Below, piece after piece: positions 15,862 to 24,785 of a stretch of DNA of 60,113 bases. How positions within the stretch are numbered: position 1 is the stretch's first letter; every line of letters begins with the position of its first letter. The DNA lies in the NCBI GenBank assembly GCA_028696075.1, contig JAQVHS010000012.1, forward strand, positions 1 to 60,113. The letters run 5' to 3'. The notes under the pieces are model-generated. The model did not search any database. It was not told where the DNA came from and saw nothing but the letters and a program-made list of their open reading frames with translations. The DNA comes from Candidatus Gastranaerophilales bacterium (lineage in GTDB: Bacteria; Cyanobacteriota; Vampirovibrionia; Gastranaerophilales; JAILCC01). A program made the position numbers and the translations under genes.

Positions 15862-17517
15862 TTAACCTAAGAGCAGTTTTTTTACCTCATTGCGTTTAAT
15901 TTTTCTTGTAGCGGTTCTTGGCATAGGAGCATCTGCCGTTATAATATTAACAGGTCTTTTGTAAGCGGCAAGCCTTTGGGAAAGTTTCTTTACTTCGGCT
16001 TTTATAATATTTTCAAGTTCCTGCTCATTTTGTGCGCTTTCCGCTATTTCCTGCTTAGGTAGTATTGCAACGCATACGTCTTCCGTACTGTTTTTTTGTC
16101 CGCCCGTGCGTCTGCCGCCAAATACGCAAACTTCTTCAAACATAGGTGATTTTTCAAGTACAGATTCTACTTCTTCAGGGAATACTTTTTTACCGCCGCT
16201 TAATACAATCATGCTTTTTATTCTGCCTGTGATAAAGACAAAACCTTCTTTGTCTATTTTGGCGATATCACCGGTTTTTAACCAGCCGTCTTCGGTAAAT
16301 ACTTCTTTCGTCAGTTCAGGCTGATTATAATAACCCTTCATTACATTATCGCCTTTTACAAGCAATTCTCCTGTTTCAGGGTCTGTTTTTACTTTTACGT
16401 TAGGTAGAGCCCTGCCTACTGAGCGGAATTTGCTTACTGATGCTCTTTCTGTTGCCACAACAGGACTTGCTTCAGATAGCCCGTAACCTTGGTACACAAG
16501 CATACCTATTCTTTTAAAGAAAATACCTACATCTAAGTCTAATGGCGCACCGCCTGCAATACAGCCTTTGAATTTGCCGCCGAACTTGTCATGTATTTTT
16601 TTGAATAACAATTTTCTTGTCCATAAAGGAAGATAATCCGCTATGCTGTAGAAGAATTTAAACATAGCCTTTCTCACGGGCGAGAGTTGATTGACCTCTG
16701 TTTCTATGCCGGTTTTAAGCAGCTTTAAAAAAGCAGGTACCACAATCATAAATGTAACTTTTTTATCTCTGATAATTGAGAATAAATCTTTTGGTTTCAA
16801 ACTTTTTGAATAGTAAATAGATGTTCCCCAATTTAAGAATGACAAGAACCCTACAGTTAATTCAAATAAGTGATTCATAGGTAAAATAGAAAGCAGCTGG
16901 TCATTTTCACCAAAATCAAAACACTTACTGATGGAGTCAATTTGAGCTAAAACATTTTTAAAAGAAATTTCTACCCCTTTAGGGCTTCCTGTTGTTCCCG
17001 ACGTATAAATAATAAGAGCGGTTTTATTGGGCGCTCTGTGCCGCCATTTGCCTTCAGTGTTATTTTCAATATTATACATAGATGCGTATTCTGTCATTGC
17101 GCTGCTGCCGTCCAGCACAATTATATCTTCTATTGATGGTATTTCTTTTTTCAGTTCAACAGCTGTTTCCAGAAAAGCGTTTGAAACAAGGAGTAATTTA
17201 GGCTGACAATCGGCAAGAATTGATTGCAATTCATAAATAGTAAGTTTTATATCAAGAGGAACTACTGTTGCACCGGCCAAGACAGAGGCAAAGAGTGTTG
17301 CGCCCCATTCAGGCATGGATTCCGATAAAATTGCAACCTTATCGCCTTTGTTGATACCTATTTTAATTAAATGATTGGCAAGTCTTCTTGATAAAATCCC
17401 AAGGCCTCTGAAAGTAAGCTCTTTCCAGCCCAAATGTGATTTCATTCCTAACGCTATACGGTTTTCAAAGTCATCTGTTTTGTTTTCCATCAATAATAAA
17501 AGATTTTTGTGGTACAT
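15862..17517 (-). CDS. AMP-forming acyl-CoA synthetase-like enzyme
   Basis: This 551-aa member of the ANL superfamily activates a carboxylate, most likely a fatty acid, to an acyl-adenylate and then a thioester. It has the P-loop IIYTSGTTGSPKGVEIS (169-185), YQGYGLSEASPV with the adenine-binding Tyr-Gly, GWLKTGDIAKID, and the hinge motif GRIKSMIVLSGGKKVFPEEVE. The C-terminal lysine region PRTATRKIKRNEV holds the catalytic Lys candidate. It resembles FadD or long-chain acyl-CoA synthetases more than acetyl-CoA synthetase. It is monocistronic. Confidence 0.88.
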   Translation of the reverse strand: MYHKNLLLLMENKTDDFENRIALGMKSHLGWKELTFRGLGILSRRLANHLIKIGINKGDKVAILSESMPEWGATLFASVLAGATVVPLDIKLTIYELQSILADCQPKLLLVSNAFLETAVELKKEIPSIEDIIVLDGSSAMTEYASMYNIENNTEGKWRHRAPNKTALIIYTSGTTGSPKGVEISFKNVLAQIDSISKCFDFGENDQLLSILPMNHLFELTVGFLSFLNWGTSIYYSKSLKPKDLFSIIRDKKVTFMIVVPAFLKLLKTGIETEVNQLSPVRKAMFKFFYSIADYLPLWTRKLLFKKIHDKFGGKFKGCIAGGAPLDLDVGIFFKRIGMLVYQGYGLSEASPVVATERASVSKFRSVGRALPNVKVKTDPETGELLVKGDNVMKGYYNQPELTKEVFTEDGWLKTGDIAKIDKEGFVFITGRIKSMIVLSGGKKVFPEEVESVLEKSPMFEEVCVFGGRRTGGQKNSTEDVCVAILPKQEIAESAQNEQELENIIKAEVKKLSQRLAAYKRPVNIITADAPMPRTATRKIKRNEVKKLLLG

Positions 17518-17600
17518 AATTTCCTCTCATGCATAATCTGACTATTTCGTTTATTATATAATAATTATTAAATAATGGAAATCAGGTTAATATTATTTGC

Positions 17601-17630
17601 TTTTCAAAAAATAAAAAGTACTGTTATAAT
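17601..17630 (+). promoter_or_regulatory. extended -10 promoter for the response regulator
   Basis: A consensus TATAAT (17625-17630) is preceded by TG one base upstream (TGTTATAAT), with TTTTCA (17601-17606) at 18-bp spacing. The start would be about 17637, 22 nt before the ATG. It would also drive the pentapeptide-repeat gene. Confidence 0.65.
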
Positions 17631-17658
17631 ATGAGGTAAATAAATTTTAGGAAAAAGC

Positions 17659-18294
17659 ATGGTAGACTCACTTGCAAAAATTTTAGTAGTAGATGATCAT
17701 CCTAAGTATCTGGCAGATACTTTGCCAATGTACGGCTATGAAGTACAGGTTGCTTATGACGGTATTCAGGCTGTGCAAATGTTAACTAATTCCAACCAGC
17801 ATTTTGATTTGGTTGTTTTGGATGTCATGATGCCGAACATGGATGGTTTTGAGGTTTTAAAGGTTATCAGAAGTAAAGAATATCTTGAAGAATTACCTGT
17901 AATTATGCTGACTGCGGTTGACGCAGAGCAAAAACAGGTTTCGGGTTTGAAATTCGGGGCTGATGATTATATTGTTAAGCCGTTTTCTTTACCTAATTTT
18001 CTTGCCAGAATTGAAGCAATTTTAAGACGCTCTAAAATCAAAGAAAAGAGAAAGTCCGATAAGGCTTTGGATTTGGCATTTTCTACCGATGAACCCGTTG
18101 CGCCCCTTACAACAAGGGAAAAAGAGGTTCTTGAATTAGTGGCAAAAGGTGCAAACAACATGGATATTTCCAAAAAGTTGTTTATAAGAGAAGTTACGGT
18201 AAAAACTCATATGAATAATATCTTTAAAAAATTAAATGTTTCAAACCGTACCCAGGCTATTTTGCTTGCTATGCAAATGAATATTATTAAATAA
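17659..18294 (+). CDS. response regulator, REC plus LuxR-type HTH
   Basis: This 211-aa protein has a receiver domain with the full acidic pocket (Asp12, Asp13), phospho-acceptor Asp55 in LDVMMPNMDG, Thr85 and Lys107 in KPFS, and a C-terminal NarL/LuxR helix-turn-helix (about 145-207, LTTREKEVLELVAKG onward). It should bind DNA when phosphorylated. No kinase is adjacent; the orphan kinase at 38177 lies 20 kb away. It has a good promoter and lies 11 bp before a pentapeptide-repeat gene, so the two are probably co-transcribed. Confidence 0.93.
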   Translation: MVDSLAKILVVDDHPKYLADTLPMYGYEVQVAYDGIQAVQMLTNSNQHFDLVVLDVMMPNMDGFEVLKVIRSKEYLEELPVIMLTAVDAEQKQVSGLKFGADDYIVKPFSLPNFLARIEAILRRSKIKEKRKSDKALDLAFSTDEPVAPLTTREKEVLELVAKGANNMDISKKLFIREVTVKTHMNNIFKKLNVSNRTQAILLAMQMNIIK

Positions 18295-18305
18295 GGATTT
18301 GGTTT

Positions 18306-18827
18306 ATGACAGAAAATATTATTGAGTTATTAAAACAAGGTAAATTTGATGAATTTAACGCAGAAATTAAAAACAATGTTGAAGATTTAACCGAAAGCGA
18401 TTTATCGGGCATGGAATTGTCAGGAGTTTCTTTTTACGGGCATGATTTATCCGGGTCTGATTTTTCTGAAACTACGCTTGATAATGTTAACTTTGAAGGG
18501 ACAGACCTATCAAGCGCAACTTTTGCACGGGCACACCTTACTACTGTTGCATTCAACGGCGCTGTTTTAAACGGTACCAAGTTTAATAACGCTCAAATTT
18601 ATTCCTGTGATTTTACAGATGCTGATATGAGCGGAGCTGATTTTTCCGAATCTGATTTAAGTGATAGCGATTTAAGTCTGTCGCTGAATTTGAACAAGTG
18701 TACTTTTGATAAATTTACTATTTGGCCTGATGCCGATAACTTACCGTCTGATTTTGATACGGATTATCAGGATGATTTAGCTTCTCTTAATGAAGATGAC
18801 GATTACAATAATAATGAAGACTACTAG
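18306..18827 (+). CDS. pentapeptide-repeat protein
   Basis: This 173-aa protein has about 20 consecutive A(D/N)LXX-type pentapeptides (residues 28-140, for example GSDFSETTLDNVNFEGTDLS), which fold as a right-handed quadrilateral beta helix. An acidic C-terminal tail (DDLASLNEDDDYNNNED) follows. It is probably cytoplasmic. Some such proteins mimic DNA and bind gyrase, but most have unknown roles. It lies directly downstream of the response regulator and overlaps the convergent 123-aa gene by 4 bases. Confidence 0.88.
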   Translation: MTENIIELLKQGKFDEFNAEIKNNVEDLTESDLSGMELSGVSFYGHDLSGSDFSETTLDNVNFEGTDLSSATFARAHLTTVAFNGAVLNGTKFNNAQIYSCDFTDADMSGADFSESDLSDSDLSLSLNLNKCTFDKFTIWPDADNLPSDFDTDYQDDLASLNEDDDYNNNEDY

Positions 18828-19195
18828 TTAATTACTTGTGTTTCGTCGTTCATTTTCATAAATACTTGCAATAGCTCCATAGGATTGCTTATAGCGTAAG
18901 TGGGAATTTCTTTTTTTACTATTTTGCCGTCTATATTTCTCGGGGTTGCTTTTATTTTTAATATCGGCACAAACGAAGGTGCAAGCCCCAAGCCCTCTTT
19001 GCAGATTTTTTTGGAAACGGATAAATCTATGATACTGTTTGGGGTTACCCTGTCAAATGCATCTTTGTACTTTTTAATAGCAAGTACTGAATTAATTGTA
19101 CCTGACCTGAAACAATTTTTTTCCATATCTTCGGTTTTGGGGATTGTTCTCACTCTGCCAAAAGACTGTTGGTGGTTAATATTTTGTAATTTCAT
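18824..19195 (-). CDS. lineage-specific protein, unknown function
   Basis: This 123-aa protein starts MKLQNINHQQSFGRVRTIPK and has a globular-looking basic middle with no signal peptide or membrane helix. The QSFGRV near the N-terminus fits the short aromatic motif seen in several other unrelated proteins in the window. It has two cysteines (28 and 65). A TACTCC-type ribosome binding site complement is clear upstream (AGGAGTAATGTT). No family is recognised. It is convergent with the pentapeptide-repeat gene. Confidence 0.65.
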   Translation of the reverse strand: MKLQNINHQQSFGRVRTIPKTEDMEKNCFRSGTINSVLAIKKYKDAFDRVTPNSIIDLSVSKKICKEGLGLAPSFVPILKIKATPRNIDGKIVKKEIPTYAISNPMELLQVFMKMNDETQVIN

Positions 19196-19266
19196 AACAT
19201 TACTCCTGATTACTAAGCTGATTATACAATTATTTCTATTAAGTCTGTAAAAAAATAATTTGCCGG

Positions 19267-20721
19267 TTATATCTTTAATACATCTTCATAAAGCCAGATA
19301 TACTTTTGCGCACTTAGATTCCAGCTGAAGTCTTGTTCCATATCCCTTCGAACAAGTTCTTGCCAGGCTTTTTTGTCTTTAAATACATCACAAGCCCACT
19401 TTATGGTATCTAAAAGCCCGTTGGCGTCATAATTCCAAAATTTAAACCCTGTACCCTCTTGAGTTTCATTGTTATAATTTTGAACAGTATCAACAAGCCC
19501 GCCTGTTTCACGCACAATCGGAACAGTGCCAAAAGCCATCGCTATAAGCTGGCTTATTCCGCAAGGTTCAAAACGGCTCGGCATTAAAAACATATCGGCT
19601 CCCGAATAAATATATTCTGCTTCTGTGGCGTTATAACCTATAAAATCTCTTATGTTACGGCTATTTAGTCCCAAATGTCTGAACATATCTTCATACCATC
19701 CTTCGCCCGAACCTAATACTATCATTTGTGCATTCATTTGTTTGAATTCATGCGCAATAGCTGCAATTAAGTCTAATCCCTTTTGGTTTACGAGGCGTGA
19801 TACTATACCTATAAGCGGAATACTTTCGTTCACTTCCAGTCCGTATTTTTTTTGCAATTCAAGTTTGCATTTTAATTTGCCAGATAAATCATCTTTGCTG
19901 TAATTTGCAAAGATTTTCTTATCTGTCGCCGGATTCCACTCATTGTAGTCTATGCCGTTTAAAATACCGCAGGTTTTATATTTTTCATCATATAAAACCT
20001 GTTCTAACCCTTCGCCGTATTCGCCCCTTTGGATTTCAAACGCATAAGTCGGTGATACGGTTGTGATTTTGTCTGCAAACTTTAAAGCTCCCTTCATCAT
20101 ATTTACTTCCTTGCAGCATTCAAGCATATCAAAACGCCATGCCCAATCAGCAGGAAATCCGATAAAGTCTACAATATCTTTTGAATAACGCCCTTGATAA
20201 GCAAGGTTGTGTATCGTGAATATAGATTTCATACCGCCATGGAAGCCCGAATATTTAAAACTTTCTTTGAGATGCATGGGTATTGTAGCCGTATGCCAGT
20301 CGTTGCAGTGTATTATGTCTGCTTTAAAATCCATCAGCATTGTGAATTCAAGCACAGCCTTTGAAAAAACAGCATAGCGTTCATGCTCAAACCTGTTAGA
20401 AACCCACTGCGGGTAAATGTAGTTGAAATTTCCGAAGTAGCCGTCATTTGCCAAAAAGTATATTTCAACATCGCTATTCGGCAGCTTGCCTTTCATAACG
20501 CCGAATCCGATATCGCTGCTGCCCATCTGTACTGTCAATGGCGGAAAATTCACGTATTCAATTCCGTATTTTTGATAATCTATGCAGCCGTATGCGGGCA
20601 TTACCACTTTGATTTCATGCCCGAGGTTTTTAATGTACTTAGGCAGGCTTCCCGCCACATCCGCTAATCCGCCTACTTTTGCAAACGGAGATACTTCTGC
20701 CGAAACAAATAAAATATTCAT
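19267..20721 (-). CDS. glgA: glycogen synthase
   Basis: This 484-aa GT5 enzyme extends alpha-1,4-glucan from ADP-glucose. It has the KVGGLADV motif (15-22) that binds the donor, HCNDWHTATIP, the GIVSRLVNQKGLD start of the second Rossmann domain, and the PSRFEPCGISQLIAM motif with the catalytic Glu pair region. The length is normal. It shows that the organism stores glycogen; the ADP-glucose pyrophosphorylase is not in the window. It lies 13 bp after queD on the same strand. Confidence 0.96.
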   Translation of the reverse strand: MNILFVSAEVSPFAKVGGLADVAGSLPKYIKNLGHEIKVVMPAYGCIDYQKYGIEYVNFPPLTVQMGSSDIGFGVMKGKLPNSDVEIYFLANDGYFGNFNYIYPQWVSNRFEHERYAVFSKAVLEFTMLMDFKADIIHCNDWHTATIPMHLKESFKYSGFHGGMKSIFTIHNLAYQGRYSKDIVDFIGFPADWAWRFDMLECCKEVNMMKGALKFADKITTVSPTYAFEIQRGEYGEGLEQVLYDEKYKTCGILNGIDYNEWNPATDKKIFANYSKDDLSGKLKCKLELQKKYGLEVNESIPLIGIVSRLVNQKGLDLIAAIAHEFKQMNAQMIVLGSGEGWYEDMFRHLGLNSRNIRDFIGYNATEAEYIYSGADMFLMPSRFEPCGISQLIAMAFGTVPIVRETGGLVDTVQNYNNETQEGTGFKFWNYDANGLLDTIKWACDVFKDKKAWQELVRRDMEQDFSWNLSAQKYIWLYEDVLKI

Positions 20722-20734
20722 TATCTATCCTTTT

Positions 20735-21094
20735 CTATTCTTCAAAATACGAGGCACAGGCTCTTTCTGTTTCCCATACGGAAACTTTTGTGATGGTATA
20801 AAAATTTTCTTTTAATCTGTAATATATAACCCTTGCTATTCTTTCACTGCTTGGGCTTTTGTCTTTAAATTCTTCAAGCTCGTTCAGGTCTTTGTGGTCA
20901 AATTCTGCCAGAGTTTCTTTTAACGCTTTTTTTAACACTTTGAAATCTATCAAGATACCTGATTTATCAAGATTTTCACCTTGAGCGTAAACTTCTACTT
21001 TCCAATTATGCCCATGTTGTCTTTCGCATTCTCCCTCGTAGTTTAGAAGGTGATGCGCAGCAGAGAAATGGTCTTCTATTTTTATTTCAAACAT
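20735..21094 (-). CDS. queD: 6-carboxytetrahydropterin synthase
   Basis: This 119-aa QueD/PTPS-family enzyme converts 7,8-dihydroneopterin triphosphate to 6-carboxy-tetrahydropterin in queuosine synthesis. The zinc histidines appear in SAAHHLLNY (His14 or His15) and ERQHGHNW (His27 and His29), with catalytic Cys23 just before them and a downstream EFDHKDLNE motif. The length fits QueD. No other queuosine gene is nearby. It shares a short minus-strand run with the pilin-like gene and glgA. Confidence 0.92.
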   Translation of the reverse strand: MFEIKIEDHFSAAHHLLNYEGECERQHGHNWKVEVYAQGENLDKSGILIDFKVLKKALKETLAEFDHKDLNELEEFKDKSPSSERIARVIYYRLKENFYTITKVSVWETERACASYFEE

Positions 21095-21105
21095 ATTATC
21101 TCCTT

Positions 21106-21837
21106 TTAGTAATAATTAATACGCCAGCCGTCTTCAACAATCCTGCCCGTACATGTAAGGCTATGATTTGCACCGCCTCTCTCGCAGGTTCCTGCTGCTT
21201 GCCAATGACCGTTTATATTATCAAATTTTCCGCCCATGGGATACAAATATGCAGGATAATTATCCAGTATTATAAACCCAAAAACATCTCTGCCGTAGGT
21301 ATTAGGTCCTCTAGCGCCGTCCAGGTCAACTATGAATGTGCCGCAGCCTTTGGCAAATTTTTGATATTTTATGGCATTCTCATTTGTTGCAACTAACGTT
21401 TGGCAGTTGGTACCATAAGAAGTTATAGAATAAGTTTTGCCTTTTACGTCCATAAACTTGTAGCTGTTTTCGGCGTTAAAATCTACAGTGCCTATGTTTG
21501 TTTTTGGATTTTTTGACCAGCAATCACCCGCTGCACCGGAACATTCTTTGACCGTTTTATAAACTTTCGCCAGCCCGTTTCCTGCAACAAGCGGATTATT
21601 AGCAAAAAGATTTGTGGCGGATAATTTTCCACTTGCGCCGTCTTTTAATGCAAATGCCGCGAACGCTTTGTTCCCCTCATTCATAACATCTCTTACGCCT
21701 GAGAGGTAAATTTGTTTTTCATAAGTAAGAAGAAGAGAAGGCAAAGTCAGTACCATAAGTATTCCAAGTACGGTAAGGGCGAGCAAAACTTCTGCCAATG
21801 AATAAGCGTTAGAAATATTTTTCATAAAATCATCCAT
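21106..21837 (-). CDS. type IV pilin-like protein
   Basis: This 243-aa protein has a prepilin-type N-terminus: a short leader MDDFMKNISNA, then YSLAEVLLALTVLGILMVLT, with Glu at +5 and a hydrophobic helix (13-33). The predicted peptidase site has Ala, not the usual Gly, at -1. The C-terminal globular domain is Gly/Asn-rich and has six cysteines that could form disulfides (CSGAAGDC, CQTL, CGTF, CERGG, LTCTG). It lies 120 bp from the divergent pilT, fitting a minor pilin or pseudopilin. A TATAAT upstream may be its promoter. Confidence 0.82.
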   Translation of the reverse strand: MDDFMKNISNAYSLAEVLLALTVLGILMVLTLPSLLLTYEKQIYLSGVRDVMNEGNKAFAAFALKDGASGKLSATNLFANNPLVAGNGLAKVYKTVKECSGAAGDCWSKNPKTNIGTVDFNAENSYKFMDVKGKTYSITSYGTNCQTLVATNENAIKYQKFAKGCGTFIVDLDGARGPNTYGRDVFGFIILDNYPAYLYPMGGKFDNINGHWQAAGTCERGGANHSLTCTGRIVEDGWRINYY

Positions 21838-21957
21838 TGAATGTAATCATTATAATGGATTATACAGTAAAATTAAATAAAGCTTAACATATTTTTAATT
21901 TTAATTTTATTTGTTAATATTGTAATTGAATAAAAATCAAGGAGAGCATTTCTTTAG

Positions 21958-23031
21958 ATGGTTATTGATGAGTTGTTGGAATTAGTAATTGATAATAATG
22001 CAAGCGATTTGCATTTGTCAGTGGGTTTACCGCCTATAATAAGGGTACATGGAGAATTATTAAAAACGGAATTGCCTGATTTAACGGCACAAGATGTAGA
22101 ACAGTTGGTTTTTTCTATGTTAACTGCAGAGCAAAGACGTTACCTGGAACAGCATTTGGAACTTGATTGCAGCTATGGGATATTCGGCTTGGGCAGATTC
22201 AGGGTGAATATTTACAAAGAAAGAGGTACCTACGCGGCAGCATTAAGAACCGTAGCTTCTGTTACACCTACTATAGAACAACTGGGGCTGCCTACAATTG
22301 TGAAAGACTTAACGAGAAAGCCAAGAGGCCTGATTCTTGTAACAGGTCCTACCGGAAGCGGTAAATCTACAACCCTGGCGGCAATGATTGATTCCATTAA
22401 TACCAGCCATGCCTGCCATATTCTTACAATTGAAGATCCTATAGAATTTGTGCATAATTCCAAAAAGGCTTTAGTCCACCAAAGAGAGCTCGGCGCTGAT
22501 ACAAAAACGTTTGCAAATGCCCTGAGAGCCTCATTAAGAGAAGACCCTGACGTTATACTAATCGGTGAAATGAGAGATTTGGAAACTATCCAGCTGGCTA
22601 TAACGGCGGCTGAAACAGGACACCTTGTGTTCGGAACTCTGCATACTTCAAGCGCTATTCAAACAATAGACAGAATTGTAGACGCTTTTCCTCCAGGGCA
22701 GCAGCAGCAAATCAGAGTTCAATTATCAACAAGCTTGGTAGCGGTGCTTGCTCAGACACTTTTACCTAAAAGAACGCCTGAAGGCAGGCAGGATGGCAGG
22801 ATTTTGGCTCAGGAAATTATGATTGTTACTCCCGCTATTGCCAACCTCATAAGAGAAAGCAAAACTATCCAAATGTACAGTTCCATTCAAACAGGAGCGC
22901 AACATGGTATGATTACTTTAGAAGCTTCGTTGAAGAATTTGTACGACAGAAAATTGATTGCCTACGAAGATGCTATGATGGTAACTTCAAGACCCGATGA
23001 TTTAGCTAAGCTGCTTGGGTACAATACGTAA
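21958..23031 (+). CDS. pilT: pilus retraction ATPase PilT
   Basis: This 357-aa hexameric ATPase depolymerises type IV pili at the inner membrane. It has Walker A TGPTGSGKSTTL (129-140), the Asp-box region TIEDPIEFVH, Walker B ASLREDPDVILIGEMRD with catalytic Glu, and the His box GHLVFGTLHTSSA. The PilT-specific C-terminal region (RILAQEIMIVTPAIANLIRE) is present. AAGGAGAG precedes the ATG. It starts an operon with the PilM-PilN-like and PilO-like genes. Confidence 0.95.
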   Translation: MVIDELLELVIDNNASDLHLSVGLPPIIRVHGELLKTELPDLTAQDVEQLVFSMLTAEQRRYLEQHLELDCSYGIFGLGRFRVNIYKERGTYAAALRTVASVTPTIEQLGLPTIVKDLTRKPRGLILVTGPTGSGKSTTLAAMIDSINTSHACHILTIEDPIEFVHNSKKALVHQRELGADTKTFANALRASLREDPDVILIGEMRDLETIQLAITAAETGHLVFGTLHTSSAIQTIDRIVDAFPPGQQQQIRVQLSTSLVAVLAQTLLPKRTPEGRQDGRILAQEIMIVTPAIANLIRESKTIQMYSSIQTGAQHGMITLEASLKNLYDRKLIAYEDAMMVTSRPDDLAKLLGYNT

Positions 23032-23045
23032 TGGATTAAAAACTT

Positions 23046-24785
23046 ATGGATTTTGATATAAAACAAATATTGGATAATTTGCAGCATAAGAAGAAATTGG
23101 TTTCGATTAATATTTCTCCTAAATCTGTTGTTGAAATTGCTGAAATTGAAAAACAAACTCATAAAATTATTAATTATACAAGCGTTCCGATTCAATACAA
23201 CAGCTTTTCCAAGCAAATAGAAAATTTTGCCGACTTTGAATCCGCTCTAAAAAAAGCTTTTTTAGAGCTGGGTTTCAGCCTTAATTCTTCCGTATATTTA
23301 TCCATTCCTACTGTAATTACCAGCCATCAGGTATTTCCGGCTTCTTTGGAAGATGACTCTATTAAACTTTCTTTAACCGCAGAGGTTGAAAAAAACTACA
23401 TATTTAAGAAGTATGACCCTTCCATAAGCTATTATAGAATTCCTACCGAAAATCCTGACAATGCTTTTTTATGTTATACGGCTATTCAGTCGGAACAATT
23501 GGCACAAATAGTCAGTGTTCTTGAAGGAGTGGGTATAAAAATACTTGCTGTTGATTCGAATTATTCTTCGATGCTGCGCGGTATTATAGCAAGTAATAAA
23601 ATAGAACGTTTGATTGTAGATGAGAACAGAAAATGGAATGTTGTTTTAATAACTCCAAATAGCTACAATATTCTTGCTATGTCAGGTTCTAATCTTATTG
23701 AAATCTTTGAAGAGCCTCTTGCTGTCAAATCTTTTAATGAAGATGAAGTTTATCAGGTTATTGCAGATTCTCTTAATCTTTCTTTAGTGAATTATCCCGC
23801 GGACCAAATGGTTATAGTGAGCCAGTCTGATGATGTTTCAGCTGAAATTCTTATGTCTTCTGTCAACTCCGACGTTGTTATGTCTTATATAGAAGATAAC
23901 AAATTTACAAAGAAACCGATTGTTGAAGTAGGATTTAATGTTGTACAATCAAAAGCTCAAAAAATTTCACCCGAAATAGTAGGTATATCATTATGGGCGG
24001 AGCATCCTGATTCTTTCAGGTTTAATTTTGTTGATACCGTAGTAGAGTTGAGTACCGATTCTATTCTTATTAACATAATGGGAAGAGATGTAGAACTTAC
24101 CTCCAAGCTGCTTGAAACTATTTCGATTATTCTTGTAGTTTTAATAGTTTTATTTGTAGGTGTTTTATACGGACTCGGTTATATGCTTGAAAGCGCCCAA
24201 AATAAAGCATATGAAGATGTAGTGGAAAAAGTCGGAATTATAGAAAAATCCTTAGAAAATAAGCCTCAGGCAAGAGGTATAAGTCTTGAGGAATTTTTGC
24301 AAAATACTTATACTAATAATAAAGATATGTCAAAATCCTATAACGCTATAGGGGAAGAAATCCCGGCAATGCTATGGATTGAAGAGTTCGAAATGGGTGA
24401 TTCTTTGGCTCTTTATATGAAAGGGTCAGCTTATACAATGGATGATGTTTTGAATTACTATGACAGTTTAAAGCGTCTCGGAAGATTTAACGATTTAAAG
24501 ATAAGTTCGCTAAAAGTGGCGGATACTACCTATAACACCCAGGATTATTCCGTTTCACCGCAGGTGGAAAAAGTTTATGAATTTGTCTTGGGGCAGCCTG
24601 TTTATTCATTATTTAACGCAGTGCCGGCTGCAGCCGGCACTGCTCAAACTCAAGCAGGCACTGACCCTAATGCGGCTGATATTTCCGGCTCTAAAAAGGT
24701 TAATCCTGCTAAGCCGGCCCCTGCACCTTCAGACTCAGAATTGCCGCCTCCGCCGACAACATTACCTAAACAGGATACTAACTAA
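23046..24785 (+). CDS. PilM-PilN-like fusion protein
   Basis: This 579-aa protein appears to join two type IV pilus assembly proteins. Residues 1-345 resemble the actin-like PilM fold (KLVSINISPKSVVEIAEIE start, then VYLSIPTVITSHQVFP and a second half from ERLIVDENRKWNVVLI), although the nucleotide-binding loops look degenerate. A single membrane helix (356-380) and a coiled-coil then ferredoxin-like region (385-515) match PilN topology. A Pro/Ala/Thr-rich tail (525-579) follows. Normally PilM is cytoplasmic and binds the N-terminal peptide of separate PilN; here they would be one chain. It overlaps the PilO-like gene by one base and is downstream of pilT. Confidence 0.7.
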   Translation: MDFDIKQILDNLQHKKKLVSINISPKSVVEIAEIEKQTHKIINYTSVPIQYNSFSKQIENFADFESALKKAFLELGFSLNSSVYLSIPTVITSHQVFPASLEDDSIKLSLTAEVEKNYIFKKYDPSISYYRIPTENPDNAFLCYTAIQSEQLAQIVSVLEGVGIKILAVDSNYSSMLRGIIASNKIERLIVDENRKWNVVLITPNSYNILAMSGSNLIEIFEEPLAVKSFNEDEVYQVIADSLNLSLVNYPADQMVIVSQSDDVSAEILMSSVNSDVVMSYIEDNKFTKKPIVEVGFNVVQSKAQKISPEIVGISLWAEHPDSFRFNFVDTVVELSTDSILINIMGRDVELTSKLLETISIILVVLIVLFVGVLYGLGYMLESAQNKAYEDVVEKVGIIEKSLENKPQARGISLEEFLQNTYTNNKDMSKSYNAIGEEIPAMLWIEEFEMGDSLALYMKGSAYTMDDVLNYYDSLKRLGRFNDLKISSLKVADTTYNTQDYSVSPQVEKVYEFVLGQPVYSLFNAVPAAAGTAQTQAGTDPNAADISGSKKVNPAKPAPAPSDSELPPPPTTLPKQDTN

